A stretch of DNA of 64,000 nucleotides, taken from positions 40,508 to 104,507 of the forward strand of contig MCFL01000082.1 in the NCBI GenBank assembly GCA_002102555.1, in the 5' to 3' direction. This document shows positions 20,434-30,825 of this stretch, piece by piece (the stretch's first letter is position 1; every line of letters starts with the position of its first letter). This DNA is from Catenaria anguillulae PL171. Taxonomy: Eukaryota > Blastocladiomycota > Blastocladiomycetes > Blastocladiales > Catenariaceae. Under the pieces are notes generated by a model. It was not told the DNA's origin. It worked only from the letters and a program-made list of their open reading frames with translations, and did no database searches. The position numbers and the translations under genes were made by a program.

Positions 20434-22714
20434 TTAAGAAACAGGACCCGGGGATGGAGGCGCGGAAGTTGTGGCCAGGACACGTGGCGCGGGCGGGGCA
20501 GGAGGAGGGGCAGCGGCAGCCAAGAGGGGACGGTACGTGATGCTGAGCAGGCGGCGCAGCAGGGTCGGATCGGTAAAGACGTCGTCCCCGCGCAGGAACA
20601 TGGACTTGTCGCGGGAGCGCACACGACCGACGGCAACATAAAGCTGACCGTGAGTGAAGGGCCATGTGCACAAGTCCAGCGCTGCGCGGTTCAGAGTCAA
20701 GGACTGGGACCGATTGACCGTGACGGCATACGCAAAGCGGACCGGGAACTGGAGGCGGTAGACCTTGACGTTGAGGAACGCGACGTCAATCTCAAACCAC
20801 AGGCGTGGAATGGTCAGTGTCGCGCCGGTCTTGAGCATTTTCACCTCCAGCACACGGGTCGTGATCCGCTTGATGCGCATTGGCGAGTTGTTTAGTAGCT
20901 GCTGGTCGGGCAACAAATTGCGCATCATCAAGACATGGGCGCCCTCCTTGAGCGTGAGCTTGTGAGGCGGGGCGCCATTGTCCGAGATGGTCGCGAAAAA
21001 GTCGTCCGACAGCACGCCGTGGTTCGCCTGGTTGCCGCCGAGTCAGTACGCCGCCTGCAACTTGACCGCTGCACCTGGAACGCGCTCGAGAATGGTGGTG
21101 TTGATCTCGTTGACATGCGCATTGTGGAAGCACATGATGGCGCGCTCGTGCACGTCGGCCACCCCGCCCAGGTCCCCGTGGCAGTCCCGCAGCTCCGGAT
21201 ACACGAAATGGATGGCCTCGTCCACCGAGGTGGTGTGCTTGAAGCCGTCCAACGTGAGCGGGATTTCAAAGTGGTTGCCGGGATCCGTGTTGGGGGGCGG
21301 CGGCGTCGTGCCCGCGAGGTCGACAAACTCGGACCAGCCGGCGTCGTCGCGGTCGCGCATGGGCTTGGTCAGGTAGACCATTTGGACATGATGGGCCCAC
21401 CACAACCGCGGGTCGATACCGTCAATGTCTTGGTCTTGGGGTGCCGGCCAGTCCACGTCCATGCGATCCTCGTTGTTATTGTCGTTGTGGCCGAGTTGCG
21501 CGAGATGCAAAGGGGTCGGCGGCGGCAGCAAATGCGGCGGCGGCGGCACATCCACGTCCATGGAATCATCGGTTGACTGCCTGTGGAATCACTTGTGTGG
21601 GAATCATTCAGACTCGCCCACATGTCTGGCAATAAAGAGCGATCATGGGGCGGCGGCGAGTCTGGTGTTGGTTCGCGAGATCCACCTTCGTCAACCGTCC
21701 CTACAATGAACTCGGTCGATGCTGCACGTGCCTCAGACTGGTAATCGCCGACGAGTGTGGTGTAGCGCTTCTTGGACAACAGTGGAACTGGCCGAACGGT
21801 TGCCGAGCCAGCTTGCAATCGGTTCCTCGCCACGTCCAGCTCTGCATCAATCCACTCTGCCACCGATATCATGGGAAGCAATTGAGACGCATCAGCCTCC
21901 CCAAATCGACAAAGCACGCCTTGCTCAATTTGCACGTAGAGGCTAATGACCTGTTGTGAGACCGAAGCGAGGTGTTGGGCATCATAAGCAATCGAATTCA
22001 GCTGGAAAGCGATTGCTTGGCGGTTTAACGTGATCGTCTGTGAAACATTTGCACACTTTTTCGTGAGTAACAAAGGTACACCCAACTTGACACAGGTATG
22101 GCCATGGAAAAGAAAGGTCAAACCAGATACTCTGTCATGAAGCCAATGGTCGGGCGGAGGAGCATGTCCTGAAACTCTTGTTCCGAGGTGTAGCACGGAA
22201 TAAGCTGAATCAGTGTGCGACGCAACTCGAGGACGAGGTGGTGCATATCTTTCCACTTGGCCACGGTTGCTGTATGTCGTGTAGGATCAATGGGTTGACG
22301 CTCAGTCTCCGCTGATTCGTGCATGACCTTCGCAGTCTGCTCTGGCGTCATAGACAGTGCGCAAAGCCAACTGAAGCGAAAAGGCAGGCATGTAGGCTCT
22401 GGGGCCGGTAAAGGATCGGAGAGGTACTGCTGTGGCCCTGGTGCTGGCTGGTGGGAATGGATGTCAGAGGTCGGTGCAGCAACGATCTGTTGGGTCTTGA
22501 TGAACGCAATGCCCGCAGCGGCTATGTTGACGTGTCGGCGATATTCGGTAATGTTGAGATTGCATTTAGCGTAGCAGGAGGCCTCCATAGCCTCGGAAGA
22601 TAGCCATGATGGCGGTGAAGGAAGTTGGCCGATTTGGTTACTCAAGTACGCGCGAACATTAATTCGCATCAAGTCTGATAGCTGTGGCAGCGAGCCCTCG
22701 GGCGTCGAATCCAT
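20434..22714 (-). pseudogene. YRRHVN module joined to a PIF1-like helicase C-terminus, damaged
   Basis: Read 5' to 3' on the minus strand, the product starts MDSTPEGSLPQLSDLMRINV, passes through the module also found at 17431-17983, then an intron and LNSIAYDAQHLASVSQQVI, SVAEWIDAELDVARNRLQAG and a Pro/Asp-rich linker. It ends with the C-terminal half of a PIF1-like DNA helicase: VQMVYLTKPMRDRDDAGW, SVDEAIHFVYPELRDCHG, ERAIMCFHNAHVNEINTTIL, APPHKLTLKEGAHVLMMRNL and the last helicase motif FAYAVTVNRSQSLTLNRAA with LYVAVGRVRSRDKSMFL. The Walker A and B part of PIF1 is missing. There is a frame change (or missed intron) near 21575 and an in-frame TGA at 21043-21045. PIF1-like helicases of this kind occur as host genes and in Helitron rolling-circle transposons; no Rep domain or Helitron ends were found. 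Confidence 0.7.
22001..22547 (-). repeat. YRRHVN module, minus-strand copy (inverted repeat of 17431-17983)
   Basis: About 550 bp, highly similar by eye to 17431-17983 in opposite orientation, including coding sequence and a conserved intron. It forms large inverted arms about 4 kb apart. Confidence 0.9.
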
Positions 22715-24155
22715 TCTCGAAACAGTTATGGCAATGAAAGAGGTCGGTACGGAAATTGCTATTGCTACAAGTTCCATTTAGCCGCTGGCAGATTCGTGAG
22801 AACGAGCGTGGCGGCCGCCCAAACCGCTGGTTGGCTGTCAGATGCTGGCCAGCCGTCAGTTTACACATTACTATCTTATAGCTGGTCACTTGCGCGTCTT
22901 CCATGCTGGCACTATGGCGATTTCACACTTTCACAGTTGGATTGGTAAAATAACGTTCGTACCCAATGGGGAGAAGCTTAACTCTCCTGACCCAATGATA
23001 GGCTCACATCAATGGCCAGTTGCTACAGTTAGTGCAAATGAACACTCATCGTCAGTTCTCTCCCGTTCGTTGAAGCAAGCGCCTCGGCATCACCACTTTG
23101 CAAACATCAAGCAGTGAGGACATACTGACCGAGATGTATGTTGTGTTGGGATCATGGCTGTCGAGATGCCAAGCGATGCAAAATCTTGAACATGTCCATC
23201 GCTGATCACGAGCTGCGATACAGGGACAGAAGACGCGGGCCCACATAGCAACTCGTCACGCTCTCAACCGATCCGCCACAAACACACGTGAAGTCAAGCA
23301 ACGATGCCATAAATACCTTGCTCACTTCCGCAATCCTCTGTCGTGAAACTTCATGATTACCTTCTGTACTAATTCAGCGATGATTGACGAGAGTTACTGA
23401 TTGGGTATTCTGTTTTCTTCAAGTGATTTTTCGGAATTTCGTGGAGGAGGCAGGATACCGGGATTGCAGGCGACACTCACACACCACCTTGTGCTCGAGG
23501 CCGTCTTGACTTTGTATCTGAGCTGTCCTTTGGTGTACACTCCCTGCTGCTTTATCCCTCTACCCGATCCATTATTGTTTACGTATCCTGGGCCCGACTG
23601 TGAGACTCTCCAATGATGAAAAACAAGTTGTCATCCTTATTCTCGAGTGATTGCGCCGTCGACTTGCGGGTGCCGGTCTTGTGCGAGCTGGTTGGAGTTA
23701 CACTTTTTCCAATGCTCCTGCGAGGCTTGGACCTACAAGGGAGGTGGTGTGATATGAGAGACAAAAGCTGGGTTTAAATTGAGGAGAGTTCAAGTTTCCC
23801 ATTGAAGATTTCGACTCTCAGCTTGTTCAAGTTGAAGTGCCGTCCCGGCAACATCTTCAACGGAGGAACATAGGTGAAGTGACCGATGATAGATGACTCA
23901 TGCCATGAGTTGCAGTTTCAGCTCGCTGTTGTAGTACTGCTCAAATGCTGCTGCTCGTTGGAACTACCAACTTCAAATTCAGGGAAGAACAATCGGAATT
24001 GTAGTGAATGTAGTGATTGCAGTACAGTGCAAGGAGGAATGAGTGGGCAAGAGTAAACGAATGAAAAAGGGTACAGCCAGCCAATGGCCGTGCCCAGCAC
24101 GACACAAACAAACAAACAATGGACACAATAATTACACACAGTATCGCTGTCATTC
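22715..24155. other. Right part of the island, mostly without genes
   Basis: No full gene was seen. A minus-strand stretch at about 23580-23736 follows a good acceptor (CTTGTAG) and encodes a coding-like segment with SVTPTSSHKTGTRKSTAQSL and NLFFIIGESHSRAQDT, which could be a last exon of an unknown gene. Repeat B copy 2 lies at 23243-23290. The right end is the 3' side of the next minus-strand gene. Confidence 0.4.
23243..23290 (+). repeat. Island repeat B, copy 2
   Basis: Same-strand partner of 19546-19592, sharing ATAGCAAC-CGTCACGC and CCGCCACAAACAC around a variable spacer. Confidence 0.6.
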
Positions 24156-25778
24156 TCACTTTGCAAGCATCCAAAACGACGGCACCAACAACTCATCCCC
24201 CGCGCGTGCTTGTACAACGACCCTCCACCACCCCTTCTTGGGCAACACAATGGGCACCGACAACCAAGGGCCAAACATATCGGGTGACCCTGCATGATGT
24301 GGATGCTCCATCAAACACCCATCAATCTTTCTCCGATCGCTCCACGCCTCTGCGGCCCCACCGCCCACGCCGTCACTCGACGTGGACGCCGCAAGCTGTG
24401 CCCGCTGGCCCTGGCTCAACCGCCACGTCTCGCGCCAATGGCTGGCCGCATACACAACGTGTTTGGCGGCTAGGGCGGCTTGTTCCGACACGGCCATGCC
24501 GTGGCCGTGCGTGATGATGCCCGTGTCATGGTGAATGGCGGCAATGTGTGTAGCGGCAAACAGCCACGGGTGCATCTTGTTTGTGAGCGGGGTACGCGAT
24601 GTGGCATTGGCAAAGTGCAGCAGGAGCGAGTGGCATGCCCCGGCGTTGATGGATGGGTTGGGCGACACGGCGGCAAGTGCAAGTTCGGGCGAGCGCACGT
24701 CAATGACGGACGGGTGTGTATGGGGGGATTTTGAGGCGCGGGTTTGTGAGAGGAAGATTGGGTGGACGTAGGACGAGGTTGACTTGTCAAGCGGGAGGCC
24801 GTGGATTTGGACGGCAGAGACGGTGATGGGCAAGTCATTTGGGTGAGGAGACTGATCTGGCGATGGGTTTGGGTGTGTCGGGAAATCGAGCGAGAATTGT
24901 TCCGTGAGATCCAGCGTGAGCTTGCGCTTGCGGTTCTTGTTTTTCAGACGCTGGATGGCGGGCCGGGGGCCAAGCAGGTCTGGGTCGTTGATTTCGTCCA
25001 CGGCAACTGTGCCATCCGGGTGGTGGACATGCCCGTGGTCGTGTCCGTGGTCATGGCCATGGCCGTGCGTCCCATGAGGCGACCGAGCCCGCAGCCTCGC
25101 ACTGCCGCTGCCGTGCAACTTGCGCATCTGCTCACGAATCTCCTCCAACTCTTCGTCTTCGTTACACGCCCAAGGCACAATCACGGTGAGATCCAAGCGA
25201 ACGGTCCACTGCCTCCGTGCGCGAAAGTCAAAACGAGTCACCAAATCTGTCTCGCCCTGCTTGAGCGATTCAATCCCACCACCTGCCACAAAATCCTCGG
25301 GATGAAGATGGCCAAACACCTGGGCATCCGCGCTAGCAACCACGACATGCGCGCGGCGGTCGTGGACACGCCGCAGCTCGTCCCAGCGAACGGGGCGGTG
25401 CTTGCGGCGGTTCCAGATGCGGAACGACAGGCGCAAGGTTTCGTCCCGCTGGCCGTCGGGCAGGTCAAACGGTTGCGGAGAGGACATGGAGATGGAAAAG
25501 TCGTCGGGAGAGTAGCACTTGGAGACGGGCGAGAGGTCGTCTGGGTCAACGGCGGGGCGGGAGGCGTCGGTCGAGAAGGGCAGGTCGTCGTCGCCATCGT
25601 CGTGGCCGCCATGCGGGGCGGCATGCGCGGCATGCGAGAGGAGGAGGACGGCAATGAGGAGGAGGGTGGCCGAAACGACGAGGCGGGACCGGGTGGAGTG
25701 TATTGATTGCCGCCGAGCACTGCGTTGTTGGTGCAGGCAGGAGTGCATTGTTGATGAGGATGAATGCATTGCGTCCAT
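24156..25778 (-). CDS. Secreted or membrane-anchored His-rich protein
   Basis: About 540 residues in a single frame. Near the start, RLVVSATLLLIAVLLLSHAAHA is a signal peptide or signal anchor, followed directly by His/Asp-rich PHGGHDDGDDDLPF. The lumenal part has SFRIWNRRKHRPVRWDELRR with HVVVASADAQVFGHLHPEDF, resembling the beta-sandwich of YtkA/FixH-like domains that carry a HLHPE motif. It also has a metal-ligand-like His cluster, GTHGHGHDHGHDHGHVHH, near residues 240-257, and a later LFAATHIAAIHHDTGIITHG. The end, GWWRVVVQARAGDELLVPSF, looks like a last beta strand. The role is unknown; metal binding at the cell surface is an inference from His density. An in-frame Met at 25832 could also be the start. 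Confidence 0.75.
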   Translation of the reverse strand: MDAMHSSSSTMHSCLHQQRSARRQSIHSTRSRLVVSATLLLIAVLLLSHAAHAAPHGGHDDGDDDLPFSTDASRPAVDPDDLSPVSKCYSPDDFSISMSSPQPFDLPDGQRDETLRLSFRIWNRRKHRPVRWDELRRVHDRRAHVVVASADAQVFGHLHPEDFVAGGGIESLKQGETDLVTRFDFRARRQWTVRLDLTVIVPWACNEDEELEEIREQMRKLHGSGSARLRARSPHGTHGHGHDHGHDHGHVHHPDGTVAVDEINDPDLLGPRPAIQRLKNKNRKRKLTLDLTEQFSLDFPTHPNPSPDQSPHPNDLPITVSAVQIHGLPLDKSTSSYVHPIFLSQTRASKSPHTHPSVIDVRSPELALAAVSPNPSINAGACHSLLLHFANATSRTPLTNKMHPWLFAATHIAAIHHDTGIITHGHGMAVSEQAALAAKHVVYAASHWRETWRLSQGQRAQLAASTSSDGVGGGAAEAWSDRRKIDGCLMEHPHHAGSPDMFGPWLSVPIVLPKKGWWRVVVQARAGDELLVPSFWMLAK

Positions 25779-26390
25779 GAAGATGCTAGTGTGGAGTGGC
25801 GTGGAGGAATGAAGGTATGGCATGGGCAGCACAATGGTACTAGGTAGCGAGATAGGTTGCGCAATTTTTTGTGGGTGGCGATCGCTTTTTGAGGCAATTT
25901 TGAGAGGGAATGTTGACTGCGGTGTCCTTGAGGAAGTAAAACTTATCGCTCACACTGGGCTGGGTTGCCGGCAGTTTTGTATGCACAGTTGGGTAGTTGG
26001 GACTGGGGATGACATAGACTTACCAACAGCTCACCGGCTCCAGAGCTAACTCTAACAGAGCACATGTACACCAAGCTCTAAATCACTCAGGCTCAGTCGA
26101 GCGCTGGTTGGTTGGTGAATGACAAGCAAATCCGTCGCGTTTGTGCACAAATCAACCTCAACGCGGCTTGCCGAGTGTTTCTCGTTCGACCACCTCAGCC
26201 GTGTACCGAGCGACACATTCAGCTGCTTGTCATGGCATTGCTCTCAGTCGCGTCTCACAGACTTCTCAGTCAATCACCTGCAGGACGGACTTGGTTTGAA
26301 AACAGACTTCAAAATGCATGTTGAAGGGAACATATACTGTGCTTTGGCTGATAAACAATGAACTACAATCTGTGCACCACATCTGACCTC
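25779..26390. other. Intergenic region, no gene seen
   Basis: Promoter side of the His-rich gene and 3' side of the GST gene. Only short frames are present. Confidence 0.5.
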
Positions 26391-27164
26391 TCAAACGGCA
26401 TTCACCTTATTCTGCTCAATCAACCACCCCATTTCTGCCGTAGTAGCCTTGACGCTCTCCCTCGCCAGCAGTGCACCCTTCCAAGCATGAAACCGCGCAT
26501 ACTCGGGCGTGTCTGGCACCACAAATCCGCGATAGTGCTCGAGCACGGGCAGCCTCGCCACAAACGGTGCGCCAATCACGTCGGCAATGGTAAACCTACT
26601 GCCAGTAGCGTAATCGCCCCCGTTCCCCAGAACAGCTTGCACGGCCTTGACTGCATCCAGGAACTTGTCCTTGGCCGCAGTCTGCTTGGAGGGATCCTTT
26701 TCGCGCAGCAGGCCAAAGTACCCCGGGTTGAATTGGTTGGACAAGGCATCAATCACCAGGCCGGCGCGGTACCGCAGCATGGCGTCTTCAGCCGTCGATT
26801 GCATGATGGCAATGGGTGACCCGTGGGTTTGGAGCACAAACTCGGCAATGAGTGCAGACTCGATCATGATTTCCTTTTTGCCGCCGGTCGTGATTTCGAG
26901 CGTTGGCACTTTGCCCTTTGGATTGATGTCGCGGAGGTACCAGTCGGGCTTGTTGCGAATGTCAATGTGGACGACCTCGAGCTGACCATTGGATTGCGAT
27001 CCGGGCTCGAGCGACGTGAGCAAACCGACTTCGTGCAGGGCGATGGATGACCGGTGCGCAAAGGGGCAGTAGGGCGTGAAGAAGTAGCGGAGCGGGTAAA
27101 AAGACTTGGCAGCAGCAGCGGCTGCATGGGCCGACGTGGTGGCAGCAGGAGCGGAGGGAGACAT
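26391..27164 (-). CDS. Glutathione S-transferase, omega-like
   Basis: Cytosolic GST of 257 residues without introns. After an Ala-rich start it has YFFTPYCPFAHRSSIALHEV, with Cys-33 in the PYCPFA position that gives omega-class enzymes their thioltransferase and dehydroascorbate reductase activity. KGKVPTLEITTGGKKEIMIE and the glutathione-binding ESALIAEF complete the thioredoxin-fold half. The second half is helical, with SRFTIADVIGAPFVARLPVL matching the C-terminal GST domain. The start at 27164 is chosen because the conserved domain follows; the open frame continues upstream without similarity. It is divergent to UTP15, with a 627-nt shared upstream region. Confidence 0.9.
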   Translation of the reverse strand: MSPSAPAATTSAHAAAAAAKSFYPLRYFFTPYCPFAHRSSIALHEVGLLTSLEPGSQSNGQLEVVHIDIRNKPDWYLRDINPKGKVPTLEITTGGKKEIMIESALIAEFVLQTHGSPIAIMQSTAEDAMLRYRAGLVIDALSNQFNPGYFGLLREKDPSKQTAAKDKFLDAVKAVQAVLGNGGDYATGSRFTIADVIGAPFVARLPVLEHYRGFVVPDTPEYARFHAWKGALLARESVKATTAEMGWLIEQNKVNAV

Positions 27165-27791
27165 GTTAATCCTGAGGCGCGGGTCAGTCAGGTGATGTTT
27201 AATGAGTTCAAGTATAGGTTTGAAGGGATGATTGAGCGTCAAAAGGAGGAGCGGGGTGTCCAGAGGATTTATATTCTTTTCGCGGAGCACGGTGCTGCGT
27301 CTAATGTCACCGGTATCCATCAAGGAATTCGAAGGGTGCAAGGGTGCATCGTGATTTGAGCGCGAGAAAAGTGCGGTTGAATCGGTCGTGACACAACTTT
27401 GTTGGAAATAACCGCCAGCTGACCGATGGCGGGTTGGTCAGCCAGCGCGTACGCTGGCAGGAACGTGCATATTGTCGGTCGTAGTTCTTTACATTAAATT
27501 ACAAATTCACTTGAGCTGGAGGTGGAATGCTTCAACACTTTGTGCGGACGTGGGTCGCACGGGTTGATGGGACACGGGTGAATATTCATCAGCAAGAAAC
27601 GCGTTCACATGGAGACTCATCACGTGAGCTCAGGCGCGAAGAACAAGCACTCTGGTCCTCCCACCAAGCCAAGCACGTTGGTCGTTGGTCGGTAGGCTGA
27701 GCGTGGTTCGGGTTGACGTTTGACGATATTGTGCCCCTTGACAGTGTTCGCAGAACCCATCCATGCATGTACACCCATTGAGATCCGCGCC
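27165..27791. promoter_or_regulatory. Shared divergent promoter region GST/UTP15
   Basis: 627 nt between two divergent start codons, so both promoters must lie here. No specific motif was identified. Confidence 0.5.
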
Positions 27792-29975
27792 ATGACCGAC
27801 TTTGTCCGCCTCCCGATCCGCCAAACCGGCTCGGCCAAGCGCACCGATGCCTTCACGTCCGACATGCGCTACTGGTCAAAGTACCGCAAGCCCACGTTGC
27901 ACAAGGAGTCCTCCTTCATCAACAACCTGCACTTTGCCGAGTCGTCACCTCACTTGCTCGCCGTGACTGTCGGGTCCAAGGTCCAAATCTACCACCCATC
28001 CACCCACGATGTTGCAAAAACCATCAAGCGTTTCTCCGACTTGGCCTACTCTGGCCACTTGCGGGCCGACGGCAAGTTGCTTGTGGCCGGTGATGAGGCC
28101 GGCGGTGTGTCCGTGTTTGAAATGGGGACACGGTCGATCCTGAGGAGTTTCGGTGGGCACGCTGGACCGGTGCATTTGACGAGGTTTTCGCCAAACAAGA
28201 CCCAGGTCTTGTCGGGATCAGACGACAAGACGGTGCGGGTGTGGGATATTCCGTCCAATTCCGTCGTGACTTGCTTTGAGCAGCACACTGTACGTCTGGG
28301 TTGTTCAATTGTCTGGCCGCAGGCTTTCGGCTGACACTAGGTTGATTTGCACCAACCAATCAATCAGGATTACGTCCGCGGGGGAACAATCTCCACGTCC
28401 AACCCGAACCTCCTCCTCACTGGTTCCTACGACCATACTGTCCGCCTCTGGGACTTGCGCACCAACGCCTCTGTCATGACCATGTCGCACGACTCGCCCT
28501 GTGAATCGGTCCTGTTCTTTCCCGGCTCCACTGCCGTTGTCTCCTCTGGTGGCCCTTACTTCAAGGTCTTTGACCTTGTCGCCGGCGGCCGCTCGCTGCA
28601 CCACGTGTCCAACCACCAAAAGACCATCACAGCCATGACCTTTGACCACTCGGGCTCGCGCCTGCTCACGGGCTCGCTCGACCACTCGGTCAAGATCTAC
28701 AATGTGGCAAACTTCAAGGTTGTCCACACGCTCAAGTACCAGAGCCCGATCTTATCGCTCGCCGTGTCGCCCAACGACACACACATGGCCGTGGGCATGG
28801 TCGATGGCACGCTGTCGTTGAGGAGCCGTGACGAGGACAAGGAGGGCGAGTTTGAGGTTGGCAGCGAGCGTGGCGTGGCCGCATCGTATCGGACGGGCAG
28901 CTATCGCTACTTCATGCGCGGTCAAGGGTATCAGCCCAGCGCCACGGATTTCCAGGTCATGAAGGCAAAGAAGCCAAAGTTGAATGCCTACGACGTGTAT
29001 TTGAAGAAGTTTGAGTACGCCAATGCGCTGGACGTGGTGTTCGAGACGGTTCGTGTTTTTTTCCCTCTCTGCTTGTCTATAACAGACTTGTGCTTTTCAT
29101 TGATTGCTGACATCCTACGCCATTTCACAATGCCGCAGAACCAACCGCCCATCGTGATTGTTTCTTTGATCGAAGAACTCCTCGACCGCAATGGCTTGGA
29201 CCGCGCCCTCCAAGGCCGGACCGAGGAATCGCTTGGCCCCTTGCTCCAATTCCTCATGCGCAACATCACCCACCCATACTTTTCGCCCACGCTCGCCACC
29301 GTCACCCACACGTTGCTTGACATTTACACGCCCGTGCTCGCGAGATCCGAAGTCTTGCAGTCGCAGCTGAAAAAGATCACGGAAAAACTTGCCGAGGAGC
29401 GCCGCGTCGTGACGGATTTGACACGGCTTGTCGGCGCGCTTGACATGGTCATGGCCAATTCCGCAAAGACGAGCGAGTTGCGCGTGTCGTGGCACGATTC
29501 ACAAGAGGAATTGGAGAGGCGGTTGAGGGCTGGGTTGGAGGAACAAGGGTTCCGGGAAGCCGAGGAGCGGATGAGGGCAAAGGGTGGGGAGGAGAAGGTT
29601 GGCGACGGCGAGGCAGCGGGAGCCGTGCCGAACGTGGACGGCGTGAATGGTGACGCACATGCCGAGGAGGAGGGAGATGTCACCATCACCGCTGGAGCCC
29701 TAGAGCTCGATTTGGATCTGGCGACTGTTGCGACCGCCGTCTCACCATCCGCTGGGTTGGACGGGTTGGACGAGGATGGGGATGCGGTGATGGAGGAGGC
29801 TGCCGTCATCGACGCCGCGGCAGAGCCGGATGCGGGTGAGGAGGAGGCTGCAGTGGAAACGGCCTTGGCTGCACCAGCACCTGCACAACCCTTTCCGTCG
29901 TCAAAGGCGCCAGGTAGGCAGGGCAAGAAGAGTGGCGGAAAGGGTAAGGGCGCCAAGCGGAGTGGAAGGAAGTGA
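27792..29975 (+). CDS. UTP15: UTP15, U3 snoRNP/small-subunit processome WD40 protein
   Basis: Nucleolar t-UTP/UtpA component needed for pre-18S rRNA processing and rDNA transcription. Three exons, 27792-28289, 28368-29048 and 29139-29975, give 671 residues. The start MTDFVRLPIRQTGSAKRTDA leads to SKYRKPTLHKESSFINNLHF. WD40 repeats then follow, for example VLSGSDDKTVRVWDIPSN, LLTGSYDHTVRLWDLRTNAS and LLTGSLDHSVKIYNVANF. AKKPKLNAYDVYLKKFEYAN and, in exon 3, VIVSLIEELLDRNGLDRALQ with GPLLQFLMRNITHPYF are the characteristic UTP15 C-terminal domain. The last ~130 residues are an acidic, Ala-rich tail ending in a Lys/Gly-rich nuclear-type stretch, GRQGKKSGGKGKGAKRSGRK, longer than in yeast. Both introns are phase 0 with good sites. 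Confidence 0.95.
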
Positions 29976-30590
29976 TAGGTGTTTGTGCGCTTGCGTATAT
30001 TTTATTCAATACATTGTACATTCACTCTTTTTATCACTTGAGGCAGTTTTACTCATCTGCCAATCTCGCTGGAACAGCGATCGTTCAACTTTGTCGTCTT
30101 CTGTATCAACTTTTAAGGCCATGTCCGTTTCTCGTCCGGGACAGGCAACAAGACTTTCCACACTCGTGCTCCTGACGCATCGCGGGTCATTAGCGACAAG
30201 CCGTCGCCATCAAATGATTCCTTTTGTGTGAGCGAGAGGAATCCCGATTGAGCTCTTCCATGGGAATTGCGGCAGGGAAAGTAACACAAAAGGATGTCGA
30301 ATGAGCGCTGTTCCCAGCGTCGTTCCGTCTTGGAGAGGGAAAAGACACACTGATCGATAAATGCCGCCGCACTTGCCGTCTGTTTCCTCCGCGTCTAACA
30401 ACAGGTCAGCGTCCAGCAGCAAAATAAACAGGCGCTTTGCTTTGCTTTAGAAAAAAACCCCGTCAAATCTCGATTCCGCCCTGTCCTCAAGATCGTATAC
30501 GGGCAACGAGGAGTGAGAAGATTTGCGATATGTAGGGATCGCCCGGTCAGGTCATGTGGATGAGAACCACAAGATTGTGGGAGACAACAC
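29976..30590. other. UTP15 3' flank, no gene seen
   Basis: No coding or structural signal beyond a likely 3' UTR. Confidence 0.5.
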
Positions 30591-30825
30591 TTAGGGCCTG
30601 TTTGGGTCCTGCTGAAAGGCACTTTAAACCCGGTTTCAGCTGGTTTATCGCAAAAAATTGGGACACAGAACATGAATGGAATTGAGATATAGGCTACATA
30701 ATATTGCAAAGTAATGATACTGCAAACACTTTTCTGCCATTGTTTCATGGGTTGCTCGTGGGAGCCTTGATGGGAACATGAACTGGTTGAAACACGCGTT
30801 TCAGCGGGACCCAAACAAGCCCTTA
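30591..30825. mobile_element. PIF/Harbinger-type (Tourist-like) MITE
   Basis: A 229-bp non-coding element at 30594-30822, bounded by TTA on both sides (30591-30593 and 30823-30825), the preferred target duplication of PIF/Harbinger transposons. Its ends are inverted repeats: the left begins GGGCCTGTTTGGGTCCTGCT and the right, read in reverse complement, GGGCTTGTTTGGGTCCCGCT. Both continue GAAA, giving two differences in 24 bp with weaker matching beyond. There is no room for a transposase, so it would need one supplied in trans. Near-identical ends and intact duplications suggest a fairly recent insertion. Confidence 0.85.

Noticed and set aside
20434-21600. Complete Helitron
   Set aside because: No Rep domain, no TC...CTRR ends with hairpin, and only the C-terminal half of the helicase is present; the link to Helitrons is only a possibility.
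24801-25706. 301-residue plus-strand frame over the His-rich gene
   Set aside because: Antisense shadow; the minus strand has the signal peptide and consistent domains.
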